Source of the DNA: Sabellastarte sp. h YS-2021
Taxonomy: Eukaryota; Annelida; Polychaeta; Sabellida; Sabellidae
Length of the DNA: 64,000 bases
Reading direction: 5' to 3'
NCBI GenBank assembly: GCA_964017235.1
Contig: OZ024928.1
Location: 4,526,001 to 4,590,000, forward strand
Below, piece after piece: positions 20,884 through 32,431 of this stretch. Both the position numbers and the translations under genes were made by a program. The notes below the pieces were generated by a model that saw only the letters and a list, made by a program, of their open reading frames with translations, was not told the DNA's origin and did not search any database. Position 1 is the stretch's first letter, and each line of letters opens with the position of its first letter.

Positions 20884-22648
20884 CTAGTTTCTATTATGTC
20901 TAATTAAACCTTCCCACATGCCTTTTAATGGCCTCAGTTCACAGATCACAGAACACAGATCAGGTGGTATATCAATAGCATCCAGTGCAACAGAATGAGC
21001 TGGTGCATTGTATACAACATCACTGAAAAGGTGGTTCATTAGTTCTGCAACATATCCAAAATTAGCTTGTTCTTTTCTTCGCTCGACTCTGTAATCACCC
21101 TTCTTATACTTTGGAAATTTCAGAACATATGATAATTCCCCATCACTTTTAACATTCTGCTGTCGTCCGCTGTTGCTGTTGTAATGGATTGCAGCTAGGC
21201 AAAGATGGACAAACATTGCCTTATATGATAATACTGTGCTCTTGGGACAAAAGTGAATCAACACACTGTGGTATCCTTCAACCTCTGATGTTTGGTATTT
21301 AGGACTCAACCTTTCTATGTCATATAATAGTCTCTTATTTAGGAGAACATGTTTTCAAAGGCTTTAGAGCCTGGTTGAAGCCAGCACTTTCTGCCTGGAC
21401 TGGGAATGATTGGGGGATGGGTACATTCAGGAAACAGGGGATCTTCATGATCTAAGTGGATATTGAGTATATGCCCAGACAGTGACTTCCACTTTGCCAT
21501 TGCCAACTTCCCATTGCCATTTGAGGTCATTCCCACCCAGTACAAGTGGTTAATGATGGATTTTTTCCATGGATGAACTACTTCACAATCTTTTAGTTTG
21601 GCAATTTTCTCAATTTTTTTGCCTAAGCCCTTTGCCACATGCCAGGTGTCATTCCAATGTTCCTTGTTTGGAAAATATAAATGCTCATATATTTTCTCAC
21701 TTTCAAATGCCTGTCTGAAATGAACCATGAAAATTCTAGATTTTCTCTTTCCAAGTAATCTAATGATCTTATCAAACCTTCTAACTCCATATTGTTACTC
21801 CCACCTACTTCATTACTTTGTACTAGTTCAATATCAATCACTTTCTTGCTTTGTAACTCCATCAGAGTGTATGAGCCATATTTGGCACTGTGGCCTGGAC
21901 TGTCTGCTCTTCCATCACCACCTAGAACCAGATTTTCTCCCGACCGGCGCAACTCTTCCACTAAATCCATTTTATGAGCCAACCAAAAAGTCCACACTGC
22001 TGGATGAAGATACAATCTTTCATGTTTATGATATGTACCTACTGTGTGACAGGCCACATTGGCTGAATTTAACATCCTAATGGCTTTAGTTGGTGACAAT
22101 CCAGTGAAAAGAATGGCAGCTGATAAAGCCAGGTTTCCTGCAGGAATGGTATTGACAAAAGGCTGTGAGGCCCATTCATTTGATAATGAACAATGGTGAC
22201 ATTTTTGGAAAATTTTGATGAAACTTCCCATCTGATATCCAATTTCAACTTTACAGAACTGATTACACAAATTACATTTTTCAAATAATGGCAACAAACA
22301 TGATTTATATACAATAAATTTCTGATCCTCATGCTAAGGAGTTTGATCCTAAGATGACACATTTGTGTTTGAACTATTGGGATTTGGGTTGTAAGTTGAA
22401 TCATTGTCATCTTCACTATCCACAGAATCACTTGGCACCTCACATGACACATCACTATTTCCTGATTTTGATTTTCCACTGAATACACTTTCATCACTCA
22501 GTAATGTACATTGTATACCAATAGAATGACCCTTCAGTTTAATGTTAGCTTGGCTTTTAACCGATCTTTTATTCCTGGTAGAACAACTTTTGCTTATGGC
22601 TTTGTATGGCAGAGTTTGTTGTACAGAAACTGTGTTGTCCAAAGTCAT
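20884..22648 (-). pseudogene. Kolobok-like DNA transposase, frameshifted
   Basis: From 22648 down: an acidic, Ser/Asn-rich N-terminus, then two in-frame TAG codons near 22350 and 22332, then CLLPLFEKCNLCNQFC (paired cysteines), AAILFTGLSPTKAIRML, the hallmark VLGGDGRADSPGHSAKYGSY with ELVQSNEVGGSNNMELEG, WFISDRHLKVRKYM, then after a shift near 21680 HWNDTWHVAKGLGKKIEKI and HLYW. After another shift near 21345 come LSPKYQTSEVEGYHSV and AAIHYN. The GDGR.DSPG and SDRH motifs are the likely catalytic core of Kolobok superfamily transposases, whose elements target TTAA. Element ends were not found. Confidence 0.75.
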
Positions 22649-23224
22649 AGAATAAAGTACATCTATTAGATTGTTTGTACTTCATCTATGACACACATGC
22701 ATCTGTGTAGTGTGTACTATTTAAAAAACTGCGTGTAGGTCAGTCTGAGATTTGGCAAAAGGCACAAATATGAGTAAACAGCATTTTCTAATGAGAACGT
22801 TTAGCAAAAGAAGAAATTATCTCATAACACAAAAGAATAAGTTGAGACTCATAAGAAATAGGAAATTTTTTTAAAATGTCTTTTATATGTTTGTCTAAAA
22901 TTACCACCATAATTAAAACTAAATACATTTTTCAATTGTAATACATATGGCCACATACCTATGAAACTATATATCAAGATAGCAAATGTTTTACAGAGTT
23001 CAAGATCACCAACACTTGAGTGAAAACCAATAAAAAATACTACATTTTAGCAATGGTGTCTGACAGTTCATTGAATATTAAAATATAATAGATTTATTTA
23101 CTAAAGATTCACTTTATATGATAATTTGAGGTTTGAATAATGATTTATTTTGAAGAGATGAATTGTCAAATACTTGTATCTGTATCTTTGAGCTTTAATT
23201 TAATTTAATTTTTTTTAATCTGTC
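22649..23224. other. AT-rich stretch upstream of the transposase pseudogene
   Basis: No gene, TIR or other repeat is identified. If the transposon's right end survives it should lie here. Confidence 0.4.
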
Positions 23225-23830
23225 AACTGAGACCTGTCTATGCTTCACATACACTCAAACTGACACTTAATTGATTTGACCTTGCAATATGTATCTGACA
23301 ACCAGCCAGCTGGTTCTTTCTTAATTCTACCACAAATCAATGGTGCATGTCTGTCTACCAAGCAACCATGGTCATGTACATACTGATCATATAGATCAGC
23401 AGCAGTACTAGCAGGAGACAAGACGAAGGAGATATTTGTAAGATCATCACAAAACTTCTGCATGTCAATCTTATGATATCTGTGGTAAGAAATGCTGCTG
23501 ACCTTAGGTAACACAGGACATGCAAAATCAAGAAAATAATTTACTAATGCGTGATCTGAAATTAAATCTTCGACTCTGACATCACCAATGAAATTTGAAT
23601 TACTTGGGCTGACTATCAAGTCTAGTATGTGAACATGCAAATGGGTGGCTTTATTTACATGTTTGTATATTGGAATATATTACACATAGTGCAATTAAAT
23701 CGCTGATTGTGACATGAGCAATGAAATTTGAATCACTTGGGCTGAGTATCAAGTGTAGTATGTGACCATGCAAATGGGTGGGTTTATTTACCTGTTTGTT
23801 TGTATATTGGAAAAAATTACACATAGTGAC
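23225..23830 (-). pseudogene. CR1-type LINE fragment (endonuclease end and linker) with tandem duplication
   Basis: Minus 23640-23245 encodes VHILDLIVSPSNSNF, EDLISDHALVNYFLDF and DLYDQYVHD...VDRHAPLI, paralogous to residues 256-355 of the intact LINE at 24404. The adjoining 125 bp (about 23570-23690) is repeated at about 23700-23825, including ATGAAATTTGAATYACTTGG and a TTACACATAGTG end, so the fragment has undergone a local tandem duplication. Confidence 0.75.
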
Positions 23831-23877
23831 AGTTATATAGCAAAACTATGGAGGAATCTCTTAAGTTACGTATAATG

Positions 23878-24403
23878 TCGGCCCCGTTTTAGTACGCACC
23901 GCGGAGACGCTTTTTGGAATTCTCTGTATAATAATGGTCGTTTTTATGTACATGTAGCACATTTTTAGACGGATTCACTATCTTATATATTAATTTCATC
24001 TTACTTTCTTATTCTTTGCCTGTTTTATGTATATATTCCTCCAATTCACTGCTGTATCAACTTCTATATAAAAGCGGGTATTATCGCTCATTTGCCGGGA
24101 ATTACCGTAGTAATTTGATCTATAATTCCCCTATTTCAAGTACTGGGTATTATTTATAATCTAATTTGTGTCTTGTGAGTTCACTTTAAGTTTATTTCCA
24201 ATCAGTATATAGACATTTTCCTGTTGGTGTCTGGTGGTGTTGTCTTTTAGCTTAAGGTGAGGCTGTAGTGTGGGGTGTTAGGGTGCCTGTGAGTCGCCCA
24301 CAGGACGAAGAGTTGTGACTTTTAGGTGTAGGGTTATATTATTGAGGCTCCCCACTGTTGAGCTTAGACTAGGGGCTCTTACTGATGTACAACCCCACCA
24401 GTC
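23878..24403 (+). promoter_or_regulatory. 5' UTR and presumed internal promoter of the CR1-type LINE
   Basis: The sequence is noncoding and becomes GT-rich from about 24220. Part (24246-24370) is conserved in the copy at 50-51 kb. LINE 5' UTRs normally carry an internal Pol II promoter; no core motif is obvious here. Confidence 0.4.
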
Positions 24404-27400
24404 ATGTTCAGCCCTCGGTTACTCCTCTTCATGGCACTGTTTGCAGTGGCACTGGCCCACAGACATGATTGGTTCAGCACCAGAGCATCTTACACATCAT
24501 GTTCTCCTTTGACACGGGTTGCGAAAAATTTATCATATTTGTGTTCCTGCCGAAAATTTCCGACCATGGTTAATGGAAGAGGGCTAATGTTGTTACTGTT
24601 ACTGGGTGGAGATGTATCCCTCAACCCTGGTCCGTTTACACTCGGTGTTTTGAATGCCAGATCCGTAAGGAACAAGGGTCCTCTCCTTGCCGACATGGTG
24701 GCTTCATACGACCTTGATCTTCTATGCCTCACGGAAACACACATACGTCCATTTGACTCTGACAGCTTCTTACGGTCTATAACTCCTCCCGATTTTAACT
24801 TTCCTCACAAGCCTCGTCCCTCAGGTATTGGTGGTGGTGTGGGTTTTTTCATCAGATCCTCCTACAGACCCCATATAATTGAAACTCCTTGTTATCAGTC
24901 ATTTGAAAATATAGTGGTGTCAATCGGGCTTCATGGCCATTCAGTGTTGCTTGCCTGCATCTATCGCCCTCCAGGATCATGTACCTGTAATTTTCTGGAA
25001 GAATTCATGTCATTTGTTGGTTACCTTTCATCCATTAATTCTTCATATTACATTTGTGGCGACTTCAACATTCATGTTGATGTTCCAGTTGGTGACGGTC
25101 AGAAATTCACTACCTTTCTTGATTCATGTGACCTCAAACAGTTAGTCAATAAACCTACTCATCTACATGGTCACATATTGGACCTGATTTTATCTCCCTG
25201 TGATCAGGACACCATTGCTGATGTTAAAATTTGTGACTTTGTTTCCGATCACGCATTAGTCAAATGTTCAGTTGCCTTCCCTTGTCAAGTGTCTCATACT
25301 CCAAATGTAGTTCAATATAGAAGGTTCCACCGTATCAATATGTCTGACTTCCGCTCAGATCTCAAAAATACGTCCTTCGTCAAGTCTCCAGCTGATGCTG
25401 TTGTCGATCTGTATGATCAATATGTACATGATTTGAGTGATGTTCTGGATAGGCATGCACCTCTTATATCTAAATTGACGAAAAAGGAGTCCGCCGATTG
25501 GATGTCTGATGATTATCGATGTGCAAAGTCCCATAGGCGCCAATTTGAGAGAACCTGGCGTAGGGTTAAAAGTACACTTAACAGGAGTAGGCTTCGTCGC
25601 CAGATTGCTCGGTGCAATGCACTTGTAAATAAAGATAAATCAGACTACTATAGCAAACTGATCTCAGACAATAGTCATGACTCTCGAAAACTTTGGCGTG
25701 AGCTGCATAAGACCCTGAACAGGGTTTCTGATGCCACACTTCCATCTCATGAGTCCGAAAAGTCATTGGCTGACCAGTTTGCCTCCTTCTTCACCAACAA
25801 AATCAAGAAGATTAGAGATAATTTTGCTTCTTCTGGCACTGAATATGATGCTAACCCTCCTTCAGATCCTCCCCAAATTACTGTCTTTAGGCAAGTTTCT
25901 GAAGATGCTGTTGATAAAATAATTAAAGCATCACCAACAAAATCATGCCTGTTGGACCCTCTGCCGACATTCCTGATTAAGGAATGCATTGATATATTGC
26001 TACCATCCCTTACAAAGCTGGTCAACTGCTCACTCATGGAGGGATGCGTTCCTGATGCCTTCAAATCTGCTGTGGTCACTCCACTTATTAAAAAGCCAAA
26101 TCTTTCCTCAAATGACCTTAAGAATTATCGCCCTGTATCAGGTCTCAGTTTTATATCTAAATTGGTAGAACGTGTGGTTGCTAAGCAGCTGTTAGAACAT
26201 ATTAATGCCAATAACTTAGACAACCCGTACCAGTCGGCATATAAGGCGGGCCATTCAACTGAGACTGCTCTTCTCTACATAAAAAATGAGGTTCACTTAT
26301 CATTGTCAAGAGGTGAATCCACGGCCTTGGTATTGCTTGACTTGTCTGCTGCCTTCGACACCATTGATCACTCTACTCTTCTAGGTTGCCTCCAAAACTG
26401 GTTTGGGGTCAGTGGCTCCATTCTGAAATGGTTCACATCCTACCTAATGGACCGTTACCAATCAGTAAAAATTGGTTCTACTTTGTCAGAGGTTTGTAAA
26501 CTCCTATTTGGTGTTCCCCAAGGTTCTGTCCTGGGTCCTTTGTTGTTCTCGTTGTACACTACCCCCCTCAGTTCCATTATCAGTAAACATAATGGAATAA
26601 AGTTTCATTTCTATGCAGATGATAGCCAACTTTATATACATTTATCCCAGAAGAATGCATCTGCTGCCTTTGAAAAGCTAAATAAGTGCCTAAATGATGT
26701 TAAAGAGTGGATGACAACTAGTAAGCTCAAACTGAATCCTGATAAGACTGAGTTTATCATCTTTGGTTCGAAGAGACAAAGGGATAAGTTGAAAGCATGT
26801 TTTCCAATTGATATCCTGGGCAACTCACTCTGCCCTGCAGATTCAGTAAAAAATCTGGGTGTGTGGCTTGATTCAGATTTCTCTTTGTCCAAGCATGTTC
26901 AGAATGTCTGCAAAAGTTGTTTTGTTAAACACCGTGACTTCAGACATGTCAGGTGGTTTCTTACTCATGATGTTTCTGTGCTTGTAGCCAACGCTCTTGT
27001 TAGTAGTCGGTTGGATTACTGCAACTCACTTTTCAGGAGCCTGTCCAAGTTCAATCTATGCAAATTGCAGTGCATCCAAAATAGTGCAGCTAGAATTGTA
27101 TCAAACACCAGTCGATACACCAGCATAACTCCTGTGCTAAAGAAACTGCATTGGCTTCCTGTTGAACAGCGCATTGTGTTCAAGACAGTCACACTTGTTT
27201 ATAAGTATCTTCACACAGGTTTTCCCAGGTATTTTTCACCACATCTTTCTTCCTACAGCAGTTCTTATAGTACCAGGCGCAGTGAAAGTGGTGGTAATTT
27301 CCTAGTTATTCCAAAGTTCTGCCCCTCTGTTCATAAATCTGTCAAACAGTTTGGTAATAGTTTTGCGTTTGATGCTCCTACTGTGTGGAATACTCTCCCT

Positions 27401-27484
27401 GATGTGATTCGTGCCTCTCCATCCCTGGCCTCCTTCAGAAAACAGCTTAAAACCTACCTGTACACCAAAGCATATCCACCCTAG
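24404..27484 (+). CDS. CR1-type LINE polyprotein: 2A-like leader, endonuclease, reverse transcriptase
   Basis: The intact ORF has 1026 residues. Residues 6-18 are hydrophobic (LLLFMALFAVALA), and a second leucine run is followed by GDVSLNPGP at 69-77, a 2A-like motif predicted to release a 76-residue leader between Gly76 and Pro77. The endonuclease spans about 80-290: VLNARS with Asn84, LTETH with Glu111, CGDFNIH with Asp220, SDHALV with Asp282/His283. RT spans about 520-790: DLKNYRPVSGLSF, STETALLYIKNE, LDLSAAFDTIDHSTLL near 645-660, FGVPQGSVLGPLLF and FYADDSQLY at 736-744. A C-terminal region follows. Only one ORF is present, as in many CR1-group elements. All catalytic residues seem present, so it could be competent. 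Its relatives at 16250, 23225 and 49698 are dead. Confidence 0.92.
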   Translation: MFSPRLLLFMALFAVALAHRHDWFSTRASYTSCSPLTRVAKNLSYLCSCRKFPTMVNGRGLMLLLLLGGDVSLNPGPFTLGVLNARSVRNKGPLLADMVASYDLDLLCLTETHIRPFDSDSFLRSITPPDFNFPHKPRPSGIGGGVGFFIRSSYRPHIIETPCYQSFENIVVSIGLHGHSVLLACIYRPPGSCTCNFLEEFMSFVGYLSSINSSYYICGDFNIHVDVPVGDGQKFTTFLDSCDLKQLVNKPTHLHGHILDLILSPCDQDTIADVKICDFVSDHALVKCSVAFPCQVSHTPNVVQYRRFHRINMSDFRSDLKNTSFVKSPADAVVDLYDQYVHDLSDVLDRHAPLISKLTKKESADWMSDDYRCAKSHRRQFERTWRRVKSTLNRSRLRRQIARCNALVNKDKSDYYSKLISDNSHDSRKLWRELHKTLNRVSDATLPSHESEKSLADQFASFFTNKIKKIRDNFASSGTEYDANPPSDPPQITVFRQVSEDAVDKIIKASPTKSCLLDPLPTFLIKECIDILLPSLTKLVNCSLMEGCVPDAFKSAVVTPLIKKPNLSSNDLKNYRPVSGLSFISKLVERVVAKQLLEHINANNLDNPYQSAYKAGHSTETALLYIKNEVHLSLSRGESTALVLLDLSAAFDTIDHSTLLGCLQNWFGVSGSILKWFTSYLMDRYQSVKIGSTLSEVCKLLFGVPQGSVLGPLLFSLYTTPLSSIISKHNGIKFHFYADDSQLYIHLSQKNASAAFEKLNKCLNDVKEWMTTSKLKLNPDKTEFIIFGSKRQRDKLKACFPIDILGNSLCPADSVKNLGVWLDSDFSLSKHVQNVCKSCFVKHRDFRHVRWFLTHDVSVLVANALVSSRLDYCNSLFRSLSKFNLCKLQCIQNSAARIVSNTSRYTSITPVLKKLHWLPVEQRIVFKTVTLVYKYLHTGFPRYFSPHLSSYSSSYSTRRSESGGNFLVIPKFCPSVHKSVKQFGNSFAFDAPTVWNTLPDVIRASPSLASFRKQLKTYLYTKAYPP

Positions 27485-27637
27485 CCTGAATCATCCTCCT
27501 GGCGTTCTCCGTGGTGTTCGACCCCTGTTATGTCCCTGGACACAGAATTTTGTTGACTGCTTTTTGTTTTGTTGCGCCTTAGAGTCCTCTTGTTTGGGGA
27601 GATTAAGCGCTATAAAAGTCCAATTAGAATAGAATAG

Positions 27638-28955
27638 AAAGAATGCCACTAATGATGTAATTGGTGACATATGATGTCACAGTGCAACAGTATGCAACAT
27701 CGCTATGCAACCAATTCAAATTTACATCACCCCTTAGCAACCATGAAAGGTCTGAGTGTTTAAATCACTTGAAGTTCATATTTTGAAGTTTAATTCATGT
27801 TTTGATACAATAATAATCTTATGTTATATATCTAGTATAATAACACATTTCAACAAGATGTAACATGGCTAGGCCACCAATTCAAATTTGCCATCATCCC
27901 TTAGCAACAATCAACTAATAACTAATTATTACTCATTTTATTACAACATGGCAGAACACTGAAAAATTTATATAAAATGAAATCTGACAATTACAATTAA
28001 ATTGGTTAGCCTGACCATCTCCTAACCTCCTTAAGACGCTAAGGAGGCAATGTGACAGAGTGAATTCGAGTTTAAGGTTACTATGGCAACCACTTTAAGG
28101 TACACTAATTACATAGAACACCTAATCAGGTCAAACTATGTCAATCTTCTTATTATCAATAAAATCACAAAATGATCAATAAAATTAATATATGGGTATT
28201 GATTGATTCCAAAAAATCAATAATAGTACTGTGAGGGGCTCTATAATGATGGAGCTTGCCGGAGCTATAATTTGTACCTTAGGCGGTCAGATTTAAGATT
28301 ACCTCAGCCTCTGATGAGACTGTACTCTAACCCAAGAGGGTCTAAATATATGGTGACAAGTATCAGCAATATATCAGGCATTTACCTGTAACTAGCACAA
28401 GGTAACTCTTTTCAGTTTTATCTGTGGGCACTACAATGTCTATTAAGTGCTGGTTAGTCTATTATCACTAACATGAAAACTTGGGGCGCACAGTCCACCA
28501 CTAGTATCACAGTTGCATTGGACCTTCATATACCCAATCTATCCTAAGTGATGACACTCTACAACTGCTTTAATAAGCAACCAAGGCATTAGGTCAGCGA
28601 TACAGACATTAAGCCAGCCAACTGAAATAAAACAGAAGGCAAGACACACACAAAATTTGTTAATGTGCAGTACCAAGAAATTGGTGGAAGAACTATTCCA
28701 TTTAGAGAAAGGATTTATTGGCACATTGCCATAAACCGATCTTAACATTCCCACTTAGAAGACCGCTCTCACAAAATGAGAGATTCACTGTGATTCAATG
28801 GCTAGACACTATAACCAACCCAGATATTCAATATAGGTGCACAGCCAAAAAATGGTACCTAATTTGGGATGTGCCAACCATTACCTCGATTGGCATCACC
28901 AATTTATGTAGTATTAGTTCCTCTTGTTCATATAGTTGATGCCCGTATACCCCTC
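27638..28955. other. Noncoding stretch with a diverged duplication
   Basis: The block CCAATTCAAATTT..CATC.CCCTTAGCAAC occurs near 27710 and 27876, a diverged repeat about 167 bp apart. The rest has no recognised gene. An ORF near 28718-28939 shows no domain. Confidence 0.4.
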
Positions 28956-28959
28956 TATG

Positions 28960-29480
28960 GGTTTATTTACCCTTTGAAGAAGATTTAAACTATCCAGCAG
29001 GTTTAGAAATTTTTGTTGGTCGATACAGTCTGTATCCATGTGAATGTTGAAATCACCATAAATAACAAAGGAAGGAGTAAGAGATGATTAGAAATCACAA
29101 AAACATTAAGTCATCGAGAAAAGCAGAGAAACATGAACCTGGTGTACGATAGACACAAGCAACCACAAAAAATTTCGACAAGGTGGCAACAGATGTGACA
29201 CCATTTTCAAAAGTCGATTAGGTAGGTGCATCAACAACCTTTGTGGGTAACTCTTTCTTGGTCAAGAAGCCCACACCACCACCGCAACCAGTCGTCCTGG
29301 GCCTATATATGAGTAAGGTGAAACCCGAGTAAAGTTACAGACTTCAGCAAGCTATCATTGTCAGAGAATTGAATGTCTTTCACCGCACCGCTATGACAAG
29401 CTGACATCACAGCAATTTGCCTTCTTTCATGTTTCTGGTTGCAATTCACCACAATGCGTAGTAACTTCTTTGATGTTATA
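28960..29480 (-). pseudogene. LINE endonuclease fragment, degraded
   Basis: Translating the minus strand gives TTGCGGGVGFLTKKELPTKV near 29280-29220, then a region matching VVACVYRTPGSC near 29170, and NIHMDTDCIDQQKFLNLLDS with LNLLQRVNKP near 29050-28965. These follow the order of the CR1-group endonuclease (GGGVGF, VYRPPG, DFNIH). Stops and shifts are frequent. It is a different family from the intact copy at 24404. Confidence 0.6.
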
Positions 29481-29739
29481 GCCTATTCGACAAGGGATTC
29501 GCAACTAATTCTCCAATTGTCGTCACTCTTCTTTGATGTCTTTGAAGAATAATGGGGAATTAACTTTGAGGCTTCAAAGTCCCTCATGCGAAGTAGCTGC
29601 AACAATTGAAGATGATTGGCAAATGGGCTACAATCTCTCCACCTATTAGCTGCAGTGGATGGCAAATTTGGACGATGATTGAAGAACTGGCAGCGAGGGT
29701 GGAGAGGGAGCTACCAATCAGCTACCATCTTCAGAGAAC

Positions 29740-30020
29740 CTCTGGTCAACCAGTTTACATAAGAGAATTAATCCACCCCTACACCTCTTCCAGAAATACA
29801 AGGCAAAGCACCCCCAAACTCAAGTTCTTTCAAACCCCCACTTTTGACCGTAGAGTTTACAAATCAGTCAAACACTTCTCTAATTCTCCTTAGTCACTAT
29901 GCCCAAGTCCTTTGGAACTCTTTCTCCTTTCATGTAAGAAACAGTCCCTCTCTTGCATCTTTTAGGAAGCACCCAAAACCCACCTCTTCAACTCTAGTTT
30001 ACCAACTTAGCCTTCTTCCC
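29740..30020 (+). pseudogene. LINE ORF2 C-terminal fragment
   Basis: Frames at 29606-29893 and 29844-30104 give RNTRQSTPKLKFFQTPTFDR, KSVKHFSNS and, after a shift, VLWNSFSFHVRNSPSLASFR. This matches the terminal part of CR1-like ORFs (compare VWNTLPDVIRASPSLASFRK in the intact LINE). Upstream RT is missing. Confidence 0.6.
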
Positions 30021-30059
30021 GAAGTAGCTTATAATAATCCTTCCTTTTGTTACAAAGAC

Positions 30060-31600
30060 CCACATTACTGCTGTTGCCGAAAGGGAACTAATTACCAGTT
30101 TTGATTTACCATGAACACTATAATAATAATTGTTTACTCAGCATTTTAGGGAGTTGTCATCTCAAAATAATATTTTATTTACCTTTGATACAATAACCAG
30201 CAGCATTACCATAGCTATAAAGATCACCTGGGTTAATTATCCACAAAACAACATATCTATAGATACTCTAGCAGTGTAAGAAACTAGGATTATATTCAAT
30301 TACTTCAATATATCAGTTGCCTCAATGATACAATGTTATAGTCTGTTAACTCTGCATTTTAAGAACTTGTTATCACAAAATAATATTACAATTGTCTTTG
30401 GCTTGATCTCAAAACCAGCATAATTACTGGAAAGATTATCAAGTTTGATTCCCCAATTGATAGGATATCAAATAGACAGAAATTTAAGAAGTTGAGGTCA
30501 CAAGACGTTACATGAGTAGCCCAATGACTATATTTAATGAAAAAATAGACCATATTTTGTCTTTTGGTGCAAGGCATACCTCAGTAGCTTACGGTAGTGC
30601 TTTTCCTATGATAAAAAGGCCCACATTACTGCTGTTGCCAAAAGAAAACAGATTACCGAGTTTGATTCACAAGGTACAGTCAGCATTTTGGAAAATTATC
30701 ATCCTTGAAAAGCAATTTATTTACCTTAAATACAAGGACCAGCACAAATACTATAATTAGAGAGATTAACTGGGTTTAGTAACCAAGTAGCCCTAATCAA
30801 TATATAAACTGGTAGTTTAAGCAGATATTACTTTTATTAGCTATCACTTTCAATTACTTCAAATGCAACAGTTGAGTCAATAATACAGTATAATTTGTTT
30901 GCTCAATTTTTATTATCACAAAATATTATTACAGCCACATTTGGCTTTATGGCAAAATCTAGTAATATTGCTTGACAGCAAATTTTATTCCCTAATTGAT
31001 ATTTCTAAAGTTATAAATTTGAGCTCACAATACATCTCATTTACACAAAAAACCCGTAACTACGTTTAAGGAAAAACAGTATTGGGTTTAATATCCCAAA
31101 CTACACTACTAGGAGGCTCCTTTGGACCCATTTGACCCACCACATAACTATATCTTGGCCATTGGTGCAAGGCATCTATGTATAATTCATCGCTGTTCAT
31201 TTACTTATGACTCAATAACCACCATTAATATTGTAGACAAAAAAAGAGACCCAATTACCTGATTAACTTACAAGCTGCATTGTAGTAATTGGTTTAAATA
31301 GCTTTTTAAGAAGTTAATATCACAGAATTAGTTTATTTTGAAACAATGTCCAACATTGGTACAGTAACTGGCCAAATAAATTATCAATTTTAAGATGTTA
31401 CAATAACAGCATAATCATATTTGAACTAGCCACTTTATAACTGTATTTACTATATACTATAATACTTTGTTTACCTATGACATGGTGACCAACACTGTTA
31501 CAGTAACTGGATGAATTACTAATTTTGTTTTCATCGATTAACCCTTTAACATAAGCTACACCAGTAATTTAGAAGAAATGATGATATGGCTACATTTAAC
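30060..31600. repeat. Old, diverged array of AT-rich units
   Basis: About six diverged blocks recur near 30140, 30345, 30672, 30893, 31290 and 31455, each with a TTAAGAAGTT.TCACAAAATAATATTA-like segment followed by TTACCTTTGATACAATAACCAGCA-like sequence. A longer stretch at 30060 (CACATTACTGCTGTTGCC) recurs at 30622. There is no coding content. Confidence 0.45.
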
Positions 31601-31988
31601 ACTGCAATCCTGTAACTTTATTTAATCAACAGGATTTTTTACACTGATCATTTGTCTGCTAAATACGTTTTCATAAGCATCTCGGTTATTTAAAACTATG
31701 TCCCATGTTGATGCACTGAAAAAGTATTACATATATTGGCGCAAAACACTTTCACAAAACAATGGTTGCATAATAATTAAAGAAGTGATCTTATTTTAAG
31801 ACCTTTATACATGCCTTATCAATTATTTTAATTGTTCGAATACCCTTTGTGGATAGGTGTAGCCCATCCTGCAGGAAAGAGTCTGTTAAAAAGTTCTTAT
31901 TTCTACCAAGAAAAGTTCTATATGTTGGTACATGAAACAATTCATGTTGGGAGACAAAAGTACTGATAATGAATAAAACATCTAAATA

Positions 31989-32160
31989 CAGTGGAATCTC
32001 GCTTATCTGAACCCTAATTATCTGACAATCTGGTTTAATGGAACTTTTCTTATGTCCCCCCTTAATATATATCTTTTGTATGTCCCATATTGTGGTTTAT
32101 TGTCTGCAGTTTCCGATGGGCGATAATGGGTGATTTAATAAAATTTTTTCTGAATAAAAC
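31989..32160. other. Solitary pogo/Tigger-like transposon end
   Basis: Starting after TA, the sequence CAGTGGAATCTCGCTTATCT resembles the terminal inverted repeat of pogo/Tigger-type Tc1-mariner elements, which insert at TA. No matching right end was found nearby, so it may be a truncated relic. Confidence 0.35.
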
Positions 32161-32431
32161 CAAAAAAAAAACAAAATATCTTTTGAGCCCAATTCTTTGA
32201 TCCATAGCGAATGGCAGTCTACCATAACATTAAAACAATGGACAGCAGAAGCACCATGGGTTCCAAAAACCAACTTATTTTATGAAATAATGAATGATTG
32301 TTCAACCGCTGGTGAACCCTGTGTGTAAATAATAAAGGCACTCTTCATCGCCTATATGTATTTGATTCACGTTATGGTTATTCGATTAACAGTGATTTAA
32401 GTGATTTTAGTGATCCAAAGTGTTATTTTAT

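Larger units (their letters stand above)
23878..27637 (+). mobile_element. Near-complete CR1-type LINE
   Basis: The element has a 5' UTR (start uncertain, placed near 23878), one long intact ORF and a short 3' UTR ending in an AATAG microsatellite (ATTAGAATAGAATAG, about 27622-27637). The 5' UTR segment 24246-24370 matches the minus-strand segment 51045-51165 of another copy (AGCTTAAGGTGAG, CCCACTGTTGAG), confirming it belongs to the element. No target duplication could be identified. Confidence 0.75.

Noticed and set aside
24590-24640. Picornavirus-like 2A as evidence of an integrated virus
   Set aside because: The motif sits in a CR1-type LINE ORF with endonuclease and RT, where 2A-like motifs are known.
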